A stretch of 64,000 bases of DNA from Orientallactaga sibirica (GCA_036365145.1 JAEOAD010002856.1:186001-250000), one strand, 5' to 3'. Shown: positions 46,432 through 60,721, counted from the stretch's first letter. Program-made: numbers and translations. Notes: a model not told the origin generated them from the sequence alone.

Positions 46432-49400
46432 CTATACTCACTTTCTCTTTTACATTATATATCTTTTTCCTCCCTCACCTTCCTAGGTGCAGACTTATAA
46501 CTCCCAGTGCCAGCAAGGGGTTAACTTCCACAATGAGCTGTTGATCTGAAACACCCAGAAGGTTTCCCAAAAAAGACAGACTTCTGTCAGAGTACTTGGT
46601 GACCCACCAAAGGTTAATGGTAAGACCCTACTGTCGAAGACAGCATACGTGTGTAAGACCAAACACAGAGAGACCTGGCCAGAATCTGGAAGAAGGTCAG
46701 TCCCCAGACAGTTAGCGAGTCTAGTACCAGAGGGTGCTACATGAGCAACTGGGGGAAAATGTCTGACATTGGTCCAAACAACTTGCAGTCTAAGATACCC
46801 AGGAGGAAACCATCTGACGTAATGCTCATACAAGTGCAGTAGTGGCAAACAGCCATGGGGGATAACCAACTGTTCTTGATTTGGCTAATAGATCCACTCA
46901 GTGGAGTGGAACTCATTGCTGGAACTGGGAAATAAGTCAAAGCCATGTACAAAAAATGAGCTCAGTCTCCAAGATCTAGTGGCCACCAAAAGTAGGCTAG
47001 AAGAGAGCCAATGCATATAAAGTTCCCTCCAAAACATATATGGTTATCCCTTCTATCTAGTACTAACTTCTCTCTCCGTTGGAGAATTTGCTTATCTCTT
47101 TTCAGGTGGACAATGAACCTGAAGGGAGGATCAGCTAACCACACCTCACCAGCTGAAAGCATAGAACAACGCAGGGGAAGGGCAAGAATACAGCGCTCAA
47201 GGCGATCACAACACCAGAAAAAGGCTGAAGGAGATAAATACAGAGAACATCCAACTCCAGTCATTAGCCAGATATCCAGAGACACAGAGGCTCCCAAAAC
47301 CTCATCAAGGAAGCAGAACTAAAATGACCCCAATGTGGCTCAGGGAAATTCGCGGAAGAGGGGGCGGAAAGATTGTTAGAGTCACAAGTTGGGGCATTAT
47401 GCACAGAGACTGGGGCCTATCCACCAGAACTCTTGAGCAAACTCACAATGCATGATAAAGAAAGCAACTCATTCCGAGAACAGAATTAGCTTATATCACA
47501 CAGTATAGAGTTTGGCAATGAAGGTGTTTGTTTTCTAAACAAAGTATGTTGGAAATGAGACGAATGTACTAATTTGCCCAACTTGTTAAATTACACAAAC
47601 TAGGAAAGTTTGATCTTGCTGCACTGAAGAATGTTCGAAAGAAAGGAACTCCTTCCGAGAAGAGAACTAGCTTATTTAACACACTACTGTGTCCTGCAAT
47701 GAATGTCTTTCTTTTATAAAGAACCTACGTTGGAAATGAAGCTAATCCATTAAGTTGTACATCTTGTTAGATTACAAAAACTAGGAAAATTTGATCTTGC
47801 TTCACTGAAGATTCTTCTTAAGAAAGGAACTCATTCCGTGAACAGACATAGCTTATTTCACACAGTACAGTGTTCGGCAATGAAGGTGTTTGTTTACTAA
47901 ACAAACAAGGTAAGAAATGAAGCTAACCTATTAAGTTGTACATCTTGTTAGGTTACACAAACCAGGAAAGTTTGATCTTGCTGCACTGAGGACTCTTCTT
48001 AAGAAAGCAACTCATTCCGAGAACAAAACTAGCTTATTTCACACACTACTGTGTTCGGCAATGAAGGTGTTTGTTTTCTAAAGAAACTACGTTGGAAATG
48101 AAGCTAATCCATTAACTTGTACATCTTGTTAGATTACACAAACTAGGAAAGGTTGATCTTGCTTCATTGAAGATTCTTCTTAAGAAAGCAACTCATTCCG
48201 AGAACAGAACTAGCTTATTACATAAGTACAGTGTTCGGCAATGAACTTGTTTGTTTTCTAAAGAAACTACGTTAGAAATGAAGCTAATCTATTAAGTTGT
48301 ACATCTTGTTAGATTACACAAACCAGGAAAGTTTGATCTTGCTTTACTGAAGATTTTTTCTAAGAAACCAACTCATTCCTAGAACCGAACTACCTTATTT
48401 CACTCAGTACAGTATTTGGCAATGAAGGTGTTTGTTTTCTAAACAAAGTATGTTGGAAATGAGGCGAATGTACTAAGTTATCCAAATTGTTAAATTTCAC
48501 AAACTAGGAAAGTTTGACCTTGCTGCACTGAAGATTCTTCTTAAGAAAGCAATTCATTCCGAGAACAGAACTAGCTTATTTCACAAGGTACAGTGTTCGA
48601 CAATGAAGGTTTTTGTTTTCTGAAGAAACTACGTTGGAAAAGAAGCTAATCTGTTAAGTTGTACATCTTCTTAGATTACAAAAACTAGGAAAGTTTGATC
48701 TTGATTCACTGAAGATTCTTCTTAAGAAAGCAACTCATTCCGAGAACAGAATTAGCTTATATAACACAGTACAGTGTTTGGCAATGAAGGTGTTTGTTTC
48801 CTAAACAAAGTATGTTGGAAATGAGACGAATGTACTAATTTGTCCAACTTGTTAAATTACACAAACTAGGAAAGTTTGATCTTGCTGCACTGAAGAATAT
48901 TCGAAAGAAAGGAACTCCTTCCGAGTAGAGAACTAGCTTATTTAACACACTACTGTGTTCTGCAATGAATGTGTTTCTTTTATAAAGAACCTACGTTGGA
49001 AATGAAGCTAATCCATTAAGTTGTACATCTTGTTAGATTACAAAAACTAGGAAAATTTGATCTTGCTTCACTGAAGATTCTTCTTAAGAAAGGAACTCAT
49101 TCCGTGAACAGACATAGCTTACTTCACACAGTACAGTGTTCGGCAATGAAGGTGTTTGTTTACTAAACAAACAAGGTAAGAAATGAAGCTAACCTATTAA
49201 GTTGTACATCTTGTTAGGTGACACAAACCAGGAAAGTTTGATCTTGCTGCACTGAGGACTCTTCTTAAGAAAGCAACTCATTCCGAGAACAGAACTAGCT
49301 TATTTCACACACTACTGTGTTCGGCAATGAAGGTGTTTTATTTTTTTAAAGAAACTACGTTGGAAATGAAGCTAATCTATTAAGTTGTACATCTTGTTAG

Positions 49401-52400
49401 ATTACACAAAATAGGAAAGTTTCATCTTGCTTCACTGAAGATTCTTCTTAAGAAAGGAACTCATTCCGAGAACAGAACTACCTTATTTCACAAAGTACAG
49501 TATTTGGCAATGACGGTGTTCGTTTTCTAAGCAAACAAGGTTAGAAATGAAGCTAAACTATTAAGTTGTACATCTGGTTAGATTACACAAGCCAGGAAAG
49601 TTTGATCTTGCTGCACTGAAGACTCTTCGTAAGAAAGCTACTCCTTCCGAGAACAGAACTAGCTTATTTCACAGACTACTGTGTTCGGCAATGAAGGTGT
49701 TTGTTTTCTAAAGAAACTACGTTGGAAATGAAGCTAATCCATTAACTTGTACATCTTGTTAGATTACACAAACTAGGAAAGGTTGATCTTGCTTCATTGA
49801 AGATTCTTCTTAAGAAAGCAACTCATTCCGAGAACAGAACTAGCTTATTACACACAGTACAGTGTTCGGCAATGAACTTGTTTGTTTTCTAAAGAAACTA
49901 CGTTAGAAATGAAGCTAATCTATTAAGTTGTACATCTTGTTAGATTACACAAACCAGGAACGTTTGATCTTGCTTTACTGAAGAGTCTTTCTAAGAAACA
50001 AACTCATTCCGAGAACCGAACTACCTTATTTCACTCAGTACAGTATTTGGCAATGAAGGTGTTTGTTTTCTAAACAAAGTATGTTGGAAATGAGGCAAAT
50101 GTACTAAGTTGTCCAAATTGTTAAATTTCACAAACTAGGAAAGTTTGACCTTGCTGCACTGAAGATTCTTCGTAAGAAAGCAACTCATTCCGAGAACAGA
50201 ACTAGCTTATTTCACACAGTACAGTGTTCGACAATGAAGGTTTTTGTTTTCTTAAGAAACTACGTTGGAAAAGAAGCTAATCTATTAAGTTGTACATCTT
50301 CTTAGATTACACAAACTAGGAAAGTTTGATCTTGATTCACTGAAGATTCTTCTTAAGAAAGCAACTCATGCCGAGAAGAGAACTACCTTATTTCACACAG
50401 TACAGTGTTCAGCAATGAAGGTGTTTGTTTCCTAAAGAAACTACATTAGAAATGAAGCTAATCTATTAAGTTGTACATCTTGTTAGATTACACAAACTAG
50501 GAAAGTTTGATCTTGATTCACTGAAGAGTCTTCTTAAGAAAGCAACTCATGCCGAGAAAAGAACTAGCTTATTTCACACAGTACATTGTTCGGCAATGAA
50601 GGTGTTTATTTTCTAAACAAAGTATGTTGGAAATGAGGCGAATGTATGAAGTTATCCAACTTGTTAAATTATACAAACTAGGAAAGTTTGATCTTGCTGC
50701 ACTAAAGATCCTTTGTAAGAAAGCTACTCATTCTGAGAACAGAAATAGCTTATTTTACACAGTACAGTGTTCGATAATTAAGGTGTTTGTTTTCTAAAGA
50801 AACTATGTTGGAAATGAAGCTAATCTATTAAGTTGTACATCTTGTTAGATTACACAAACTAGGAAAGTTTGATCTTGGTTCACTGAATGTTCTTGTTAGG
50901 AAAGCAACTCAGGCCGATAAAAGAATTAGCTTATTTCATACAGTACAGTGTTCGGCAATGGAGGTGTTTGTTTTCTAAACAAAGTATGTTGGAAATGAGG
51001 CGAATGTACTAATTTGTCCAACTTGTTAAACTACACAAACTAGGAAAGTTTGATCTTGCTGCACTGAAGATTCTTCTTAAGAAAGCAACTCATTCCGAGA
51101 ACAGAACTAGCTTATTTCACACAGTACAGTGTTCGGCAATGAAGGTGTTTGTTTTCTAAACAAAGTACGTTGGAAATGTGGTGAATGTACTAAGTTGTCC
51201 AACTTGTTCAATTACACAAACTAGGAAAGTTTGATCTTGCTGCACTAAAGATCCTTAGTAAGAAAGCAACTCATTCCGAGAACAATAGTAGCTTATTTCG
51301 CACAGTACAGTGTTCGGCGATGAAGGTGTTTGTTTTCTTAAAAAACTACATTAGAAATAAAGCTAATCCAATAATTTGTACATCTAGTTAGATTATACAA
51401 ACTAGGAAAGTTTGATCATGCTTCACTGAAGATTCTTCTTAAGAAAGCAACTCATTCCGAGAACAGAACTAGCTTATTTCACACAGTACAGTGTTTGGCA
51501 ATGAAGGTGTTTGTTTTCTAAATAAACTACATAAGAAATGAATGTAATTTATTAAGTTGTACATCTTGTTAGATTACACAAACTAGGAAAGTTTGATCTT
51601 GTTTCACTGAAGATTCTTCTTAAGAAAGGAACTCATTCCGAGAACAGAGCTAGCTTATTTCAAACATTACAGGGTTTGGTAATGAAGATGTTTATTTTCT
51701 AAACAAAGTATGTTGGAAATGATGCGAATGTACTAAGTTGTCCAACGTGTTAAATTACACAAACGTGGAAAGTTTGATCTTGCTGCACTGAAGATTCTTC
51801 GTAAGAAAGCAACTCATTCCGAGAACAGAACTACATTATTACACACAGTACAGTGTTCGGCAATGAAGTTGTTTGTTTTCTAAAGAAACTACGTTAGAAA
51901 TGAAGCTAATCTACTATGTTGTACATCTTGTTAGATTACACAAACTAGGAAAGTTTGATCTTGCTGCACTGAAGACTCTTCGTAAGAAACCAACTCCTTC
52001 GGAGTGGAGAACTGGGTTATTTCACACAGTACAGTATTTGGCAATGACGGTGTTTGTTTTCTAAACAAACTACGTTAGAAATGAAGCCAATCTATTAAGT
52101 TGTACATCTTATTAGATTACACAAACCAGGAAATTTTGATCTTGCTTCACTGAAGATTCTGCTTAAGAAAGCAACTAATTCGAGATCAGAACTAGCTTAT
52201 TTCCCACAGTACAGTGTTCGGCAATGAAGGTGTTTGTTTTCTAAACAAAGTATGTTGGAAATGAGGCGAATGTACTAAGTTGTCCAACTTGTTAAATTAC
52301 ACAAACTAGGAAAGTTTGATCTTGCTGCACTGAAGATTCTTTTTAAGAAAGCAACTCATTCCGAGAACAGATCTAGATTATTTCACACAGCACAGTATTT

Positions 52401-54380
52401 GGCAATGATGGTGTTTGTTTTCTAAACAAACAAGGTTAGAAATGAAGCTAACCTATTAAGTTGTACATCTTGATAGATTACACAAACCAAGAAAGTTTGA
52501 CCTTGCTGCACTGAAGACTCTTCGTAAGAAAGCAACTCATTCCGAGAACAGAATTAGCTTATTTCACACACTACTTTGTTCGGCAATGAAGGTGTTTGTT
52601 TTCTAAAGAAACTATGTTGGAAATGAAGCTAATCCATTAAGTTGTACATCTTGTTAGATTACACAAACAAGGAAAGTTTGATCTTGCTTCACTGAAGATT
52701 CTTCTTAAGAAAGCAACTCATTCTGAGAAACGAACTAGCTTATTTCACACACTACAGTATTTGGCAATGAAGGTGTTTGTTTTCTAAACAAAGTATGTTG
52801 GAAATGAGGCAAATGTACTAAGTTTTCCAACTTTTAAAATTGCACAAACTGGGAAAGTTTGATCTTGCTGCACTAAAGATCATTCATAAGAAAGCAACTC
52901 ATTCCAAGAACAGAACTAGCTTATTTCACACAGTACAGTTTTCGACAATGAAGGTGTTTGTTTTCTAAAGAAACTACGTTGGAAATGAAGGTAATCTACT
53001 AAGTTGTACATCTTGTTAGATTACACAATCTAGGAAAGTTTGATCTTGCTGCACTGAAGACTCTTCGTAAGAAACCAACTTGTTCGGAGAAGAGAAATGG
53101 CTTATTTCACACAGTACAGACTTGGCAATGACGGTGTTTCTTTTCTAAACAAACTACATTAGAAATGAAGCTAATCTATTAATTTGTACTTCTTGTAAGA
53201 TTACCAAAACTAGAAAAGTTTGATCATGCTTCACTGTAGAATCTTCTTAAGAAAGCAACTCATTCCGAGAAAAGAACTAGCTTATTTCACACAGTACAGT
53301 GTTTGGCAATGAAGGTGTTTGGTTTCTAAACAAAGTATGTTCGAAATGAGGCAAATGTACTAAGTTGTCCAGCTTGTTAAATTACACAAACTAGGAAAGT
53401 TTGATCTTGCTGCACTGAAGATTCTCCTTAGAAAGCAACTCATTCCGAGAACTGAACTAGCTTACTGCACACAGTACAGTATTTGGCAATGATGGTGTTT
53501 GTTTAGAAATCAAACAAGGTTAGAAATGAAGCTAACCTATTACCTTGTCCATCTTGATGGATTACACAAACCAGGAATGTTTGACCTTGCTGCACTGAAG
53601 ACTCTTCGTTAGAAAGCAACTCATTCCGAGAACAGAACTAGCTTATTTCACACACTACTGTGTTCGGTAATGAACCTGTTTGTTTTCTAAAGAAACTACG
53701 TTGGAAATGCAGCTAATCCATTAAGTTGCACATCTTGTTAGACTACACAAATTAGGAAAGTTTGATCTTGCTTCACTGAAGATTCTTCTTAAGAAAGAAA
53801 CTCATTCTGAGAACAGAACTAGCTTATTTCACACAGAACAGTGTTTGGCAATGAAGGTGTTTGTTTTCTAAAGAAACTACGTTGGAAATGAAGCTAATCT
53901 ATTAAGTTGTACATCTTGTTAGATTACATAAACTAGGAAATTTTGATCTTGCTTCACTGAAGATTCTTCTTAAGAAAGCAACTCATTCCGAGAACAGAAC
54001 TAGCTTTTTTCACACAGTACAGTGTTTGGCAATGAAGGTGTTTGTTTGCTAAACAAAGTATGTTGGAAATGAGGCGAATATACTAAGTTGTCCAACTTGT
54101 TAAATTACACAAACTAGGAAAGTTTGATCTTGCTGCATTGAAGATTCTTCGTAAGAAAGCAACTCATTCCGAGAACAGAACTAGCTTATTTCAAACGCTA
54201 CAGTGTTCAACAATGAAGGTGTTTGTTTTCTAAACAAAGTATGTTGGAAATGAAGCAAATGTACTAAGTTGTCCAACTTGTTAAATTACAAAAACTAGGA
54301 AAGTTTGATCTTGCTGCACTAAATATCCTTCGTAATAAAGCAACTCATTCCGAGAACAGAACTACCTCATTTCACACAAT

Positions 54381-56197
54381 ACAGGATTCGGCAATGAAGG
54401 TGTTTGTTTTCTAAAGAAACTACGTTAGAAATGAAGCTAATCTATTAAGTTGCACATCTTGTTAGATTACACAAACTAGGAAAGTTTGATCTTGCTTCAA
54501 TGAAGATTCTTCGTCAGAAAGCAACCTATTAAGAGAACAGAACGAGCTTATTTCACACAGTACAGTGTTCGGCAATGAAGGTGTTTGTTTTCGAAAGAAA
54601 CTATGTTAGAAATGAAGCTAATCTATTAAGTTGTACATCTTGTTAGATTACACAAACTAGGAAAGTTTGATCTTGCTTCACTGAAGATTCTTCTGAAGAA
54701 AGCAAGTCATTCCGAGAACAGAACTAGCTTATTTCACACAATACAGTGTTCGGTAATGAAGGTGTTTGTTGTCTAAAGAAACTAGGTTGGAAATGACGCT
54801 AATCTATTAAGATGTACATCTTGTTAGATTACACAAACTAGGAAAGTTTGATCTTGGCTCACTGAAGATTCCTCTTAAGAAAGCAACTCATGCTGAGAAA
54901 AGAACTAGCTAATTTCACAAAGTACAGTGTTCGGCAATGAAGGTGTTTGTTTTTGAAACAAAGTATGTTGGAAATGAGGCGAATGCACTAAGTTGTCCAA
55001 CTTGTAAAATTACACAAACTAGGAAAGTTTGATATTGCTGCACTGAAGATTCTTAGTAAAGAAAGCAACTCATTCGAGAACATAACTAGCTTATTTCACA
55101 CAGTTGTACATCTTGTTAGGCAATGAAGGTGTTTGTTTCACTGAAAAAAGAAACTACGTTAGAAATGAAGCTAATCTTTAAGTTGTACATCTTGTTAGAT
55201 TACACAAACTTGGGAAAGTTTGATCTTGCTTCACTGAAGATTCTTCTTAAGAAAGCAACTCATTCCGAGAACAGAACTAGCTTATTTCACACTGTACAGT
55301 GTTACAGTGACAATGAAGGTGTTTGTTTTATAAAGAAACTAGGTTGGAAATGAAGCTAATCTATTAAGTTGTACATCTTGTTAGATTACACAAACTAGGA
55401 AAGTTTGATCTTGCTTCACTGAAGATTCTTCTTAAGAAAGCAACTCATGCCGAGAAGGCTTATTTCACACTGTACAGTGTTCGGCAATGAAGGTGTTTGT
55501 TTTCTAAACAAACAAGGTTAGAAATGAGGCGAATCTATTAATATGTACATCTTCTTAGATTACACAAACCAGGAAAGTTTGATTTTGCTGCACTGAAGAC
55601 TCTTCCTAAGAAAGCAACTCATTTGAAAAAGAGAACTAGCTTATTTCACACAGTACAGTGTTCGGCAATAAAGGTGTTTGTTTTCTAAAGAAACTACGTT
55701 GGAAATGAAGCTAATCTATTAAGTTGTACATCTTGTTAGATTACACAAACAAGGAAAGTTTGATCTTGCTTCACTGAAGATTCTTCTTAAGAAAGCAACT
55801 CATTCCGAGAACAAAACTAGCTTTTTTCACACAGTACAGTATTTGGCAATGAAGGTGTTTGTTTTCTAAACAAAGTATGTTGGAAATGAGGCGAATGTAC
55901 TAAGTTGTCCAACTTGTTAAATTACACAAACTAGGAAAGTTTGATCTTGCTGCATTGAAGATTCTTTGTAAGAAAGCAACTCATTCCGAGAACAGAACTA
56001 GCTTATTTCACACACTACAGTGTTCAACAATAAAGGTGTTTGTTTTCTAAACAAAGTATGTTGGAAATGAGGCGAATGTACTAAGTTGTCCAACTTGTTA
56101 AATTACAAAAACTAGGAAAGTTTGATCTTGCTGCACTAAATATCCTTCGTAATAAAGCAACTCATTCCGAGAACAGAACTACCTCATTTCACACAAT
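54381..56197 (+). repeat. Higher-order repeat unit, 10 monomers (right array)
   Basis: From one ACAGGATTCGG variant to the next. It contains, in order, the monomers with AACCTATTAAGAGAACAG, AAGATGTACATC, TTGATATTGCTGC, ATTAATATGTACATC and CTACAGTGTTCAAC. The same order recurs in the next units. It includes a local scramble at 55100-55145. Confidence 0.82.
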
Positions 56198-58731
56198 ACA
56201 GGATTCGGCAATGAAGGTGTTTGTTTTCTAAAGAAACTACGTTAGAAATGAAGCTAATCTATTAAGTTGCACATCTTGTTAGATTACACAAACTAGGAAA
56301 GTTTGATCTTGCTTCAATGAAGATTCTTCGTCAGAAAACAACCTATTAAGAGAACAGAACGAGCTTATTTCACACAGTACAGTGTTCGGCAATGAAGGTG
56401 TTTGTTTTCTAAAGAAACTACGTTAGAAATGAAGCTAATCAATTACGTTGTACATCTTGTTAGATTACACAAACTAGGAAAGTTTGATCTTGCTTCACTG
56501 AAGATTCTTCTATAGAAAGCAACTCATTCCGAGAACAGAACTAGCTTATTTCACACAATACAGTGTTCGGTAATGAAGGTGTTTGTTTTCTAAAGAAACT
56601 AGGTTGGAAATGAAGCTAATCTATTAAGATGTACATCTTGTTAGATTACACAAACTAGGAAAGTTTGATCTTGGCTCACTGAAGATTCCTCTTAAGAAAG
56701 CAACTCATGCCGAGAAAAGAACTAGCTAATTTCACAAAGTACAGTGTTCAGCAATGAAGGTGTTTGTTTTCGAAACAAAGTATGTTGGAAATGAGGAAAT
56801 GTACTAAGTTGTCCAACTTGTAAAATTACACAAACTAGGAAAGTTTGATATTGCTGCACTGAAGATTCTTCGTAAGAAAGCAACTCATTCCGAGAACATA
56901 ACTAGCTTATTTCACACAGTACAGTGTTCGGCAATGAAGGTGTTTGTTTTCTGAAAGAAACTACGTTAGAAATGAAGCTAATCTATTAAGTTGTACATCT
57001 TGTTAGATTACACAAACTAGGAAAGTTTGATCTTGCTTCACTGAAGATTCGTCTGAAGAAAGCAACTCATTCCGAGAACAGAACTAGCTTATTTCACACA
57101 ATACAGTGTTCGGTAATGAAGGTGTTTGTTTTCTAAAGAAACTAGGTTGGAAATGACGCTAATCTATTAAGATGTACATCTTGTTAGATTACACAAACTA
57201 GGAAAGTTTGATCTTGGCTCACTGAAGATTCCTCTTAAGAAAGCAACTCATGCTGAGAAAAGAACTAGCTAATTTCACAAAGTACAGTGTTCGGCAATGA
57301 AGGTGTTTGTTTTCGAAACAAAGTATGTTGGAAATGAGGCGAATGTACTAAGTTGTCCAACTTGTAAAATTACACAAACTAGGAAAGTTTGATATTGCTG
57401 CACTGAAGATTCTTCGTAAGAAAGCAACTCATTCCGAGAACATAACTAGCTTATTTCACACAGTACAGTGTTCGGCAATGAAGGTGTTTGTTTTCGAACG
57501 AAACTACATTAGAAATGAAGCTAATCTATTAAGTTGTACATCTTGTTAGATTACACAAACTAGGAAAGTTTGATCTTGCTTCACTGAAGATTCTTCTAAA
57601 GAAAGCAACTCGTTCCGAGAACAGAACTAGCTTTTTTCACCCAGTACAGTGTTCGGCAATGAAGGTCTTTGTTTTCTAAAGAAAGTATGTTGGAAATGAG
57701 TCGAATGTACTAAGTTGTCCAACTTGTTAAGTTACACAAACTGGGAAAGTTTGATCTTGCTGCACTGATGATTTTTCGTAAGAAAGCAACTCATTCCGAG
57801 AACAGAACTAACTTATTACACACAGTACAGTGTTCGGCAATGAAGGTGATTGTTTTATAAAGAAACTATTTTGGAAATGAAGCTAATCTATTAAGTTGTA
57901 CATCTTGTTAGATTACACAAACTAGGAAAGTTTGATCTTGCTTCACTGAAGATTCTTCTTAAGAAAGCAACTCATGCCGAGAAACTAACTAGCTTATTTC
58001 ACACTGTACAGTGTTCGACAATGAAGGTGTTTGTTTTCTAAACAAACAAGGTTAGAAATGAGGCGAATCTATTAATATGTACATCTTCTTAGATTACACA
58101 AACCAGGAAAGTTTGATTTTGCTGCACTGAAGACTCTTCCTAAGAAAGCAACTCATTTGGAAAAGAGAAATAGCTTATTTCACACAGTACAGTGTTCGGC
58201 AATAAAGGTGTTTGTTTTCTAAAGAAACTACGTTGGAAATGAAGCTAATCTATTAAGTTGTACATCTTGTTAGATTACACAAACAAGGAAAGTTTGATCT
58301 TGCTTCACTGAAGATTCTTCTTAAGAAAGCAACTCATTCCGAGAACAGAACTAGCTTTTTTCACACAGTACAGTATTTGGCAATGAAGGTGTTTGTTTTC
58401 TAAACAAAGTATGTTGGAAATGAGGCGAATGTACTAAGTTGTCCAACTTGTTAAATTACACAAACTAGGAAAGTTTGATCTTGCTGCATTGAAGATTCTT
58501 CGTAAGAAAGCAACTCATTCCGAGAACAGAACTAGCTTATTTCACACACTACAGTGTTCAACAATGAAGGTGTTTGTTTTCTAAACAAAGTATGTTGGAA
58601 ATGAGGCGAATGTACTAAGTTGTCCAACTTGTTAAATTACAAAAACTAGGAAAGTTTGATCTTGCTGCACTAAATATCCTTCGTAATAAAGCAACTCATT
58701 CCGAGAACAGAACTACCTCATTTCACACAAT
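56198..58731 (+). repeat. Higher-order repeat unit, 14 monomers (right array)
   Basis: Same order as the 10-mer but longer by four monomers: the AAGATGTACATC / TTGATATTGCTGC set occurs twice (about 56630 and 57170). That is a duplication inside the unit, expected from unequal exchange. Confidence 0.82.
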
Positions 58732-60721
58732 ACAGGATTCGGCAATGAAGGTGTTTGTTTTCTAAAGAAACTACGTTAGAAATGAAGCTAATCTATTAAG
58801 TTGCACATCTTGTTAGATTACACAAACTAGGAAAGTTTGATCTTGCTTCAATGAAGATTCTTCGTCAGAAAGCAACCTATTAAGAGAACAGAACGAGCTT
58901 ATTTCACACAGTACAGTGTTGGGCAATGAAGGTGTTTGTTTTCTAAAGAAACCACGTTAGAAATGAAGCTAATCTATTACGTTGTACATCTTGTTAGATT
59001 ACACAAACTAGGAAAGTTTGATCTTGCTTCACTGAAGATTCTTCTATAGAAAGCAACTCATTCCGAGAACAGAACTAGCTTATTTCACACAATACAGTGT
59101 TCGGTAATGAAGGTGTTTGTTTTCTAAAGAAACTAGGTTGGAAATGAAGCTAATCTATTAAGATGTACATCTTGTTAGATTACACAAACTAGGAAAGTTT
59201 GATCTTGGCTCACTGAACATTCCTCTTAAGAAAGCAACTCATGCTGAGAAAAGAACTAGCTAATTTCACAAAGTATAGTGTTCGGCAATGAAGGTGTTTG
59301 TTTTCAAAACAAAGTATGTTGGAAATGAGGAAATGCACTAAGTTGTCCAACTTGTAAAATTACACAAACTAGGAAAGTTTGATATTGCTGCACTGAAGAT
59401 TCTTCGTAAGAAAGCAACTCATTCCGAGAACATAACTAGCTTATTTCACACAGTACAGTGTTCGGCAATGAAGGTGTTTGTTTTCGAACGAAACTACGTT
59501 AGAAATGAAGCTAATCGATTAAGTTGTACATCTTGTTAGATTACACAAACTAGGAAAGTTTGATCTTGCTTCACTGAAGATTCTTCTAAAGAAAGCAACT
59601 CGTTCCGAGAACAGAACTAGCTCTTTTCACACAGTACAGTGTTCGGCAATGAAGGTCTTTGTTTTCTAAAGAAAGTATGTTGGAAATGAGTCGAATGTAC
59701 TAAGTTGTCCAACTTGTTAAGTTACACAAACTGGGAAAGTTTGATCTTGCTGCACTAATGATTTTTCATAAGAAAGCAAGTCATTCCGAGAAGAGAACTA
59801 ACTTATTACACACAGTACAGTGTTCGGCAATGAAGGTGATTGTTTTATAAAGAAACTACTTTGGAAATGAAGCTAATCTATTAAGTTGTACATCTTGTTA
59901 GATTACACAAACTAGGAAAGTTTGATCTTTCTTCACTGAAGATTCTTCTTAAGAAAGCAACTCATGCCGAGAAACTAACTAGCTTATTTCACACTGTACA
60001 GTGTTCGACAATGAAGGGGTTTGTTTTCTAAACAAACAAGGTTAGAAATGAGGCGAATCTATTAATATGTACATCTTCTTAGATTACACAAACCAGGAAA
60101 GTTTGATTTTGCTGCACTGAAGACTCTTCCTAAGAAAGCAAGTCATTTGGAAAAGAGAACTAGCTTATTTCACACAGTACAGTGTTCGGCAATAAAGGTG
60201 TTTGTTTTCTAAAGAAACTACGTTGGAAATGAAGCTAATCTATTAAGTTGTACATCTTGTTAGATTAAACAAACAAGGAAAGTTTGATCTTGCTTCACTG
60301 AAGATTCTTCTTAAGAAAGCAACTCATTCCGAGAACAGAACTAGCTCCTTTCACACAGTACAGTGCTTGGCAATGAATTTGTTTGTTTTCTAAAGAAAGT
60401 ATGTTGGAAATGAGGCGAATGTACTAAGTTGTCCAACTTGTTAAATTACACAAACTAGGAAAGTTTGATCTTGCTGCATTGAAGAATCTTCGTAAGAAAG
60501 CAACTCATTCCGAGAACAGAACTAGCTTATTTCACACACTACAGTGTTCAACAATGAAGGTGTTTGTTTTCTAAACAAAGTATGTTGGAAATGAGGCGAA
60601 TGTACTAAGTTGTCCAACTTGTTAAATTACAAAAACTAGGAAAGTTTGATCTTGCTGCACTAAATATCCTTCATAATAAAGCAACTCATTCCGAGAACAG
60701 AACTACCTCATTTCACACAAT
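58732..60721 (+). repeat. Higher-order repeat unit, 11 monomers (right array)
   Basis: Third unit, 1990 bp, with the same monomer order and few differences from the preceding units. After 60722 the pattern restarts and then gives way near 61468-64000 to a different order, in which the AGAAATGATGGTAATC and GGAAACGAGGCG monomers repeat about 1085 bp apart (6 monomers). Confidence 0.8.

Larger units (their letters stand above)
39339..47457 (+). mobile_element. L1d: near full-length LINE-1, 3'-truncated
   Basis: An 8.1-kb element: a 5'UTR with a YY1-like start and about 15 tandem 81-bp promoter repeats, ORF1 (41061-42215), ORF2 (42250-46094) and most of the 3'UTR. It has a 13-bp target-site duplication at each side but lacks the last roughly 115 bp of 3'UTR and any poly(A): the sequence matches L1b up to the CACAATGC near 19930 and then turns into satellite. 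It has fewer breaks than L1c, and L1a, L1b and the 16346 fragment belong to the same lineage. It is not retrotransposition-competent. Confidence 0.93.
46095..47457 (+). other. L1d 3'UTR, truncated
   Basis: Colinear with the 3'UTRs of L1a and L1b: G-rich tract, CT tract, then the region shared with 16346-17019. It stops at CACAATGCATGAT and lacks the terminal part with AATAAA. The next bases are the right target-site duplication. Confidence 0.85.
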
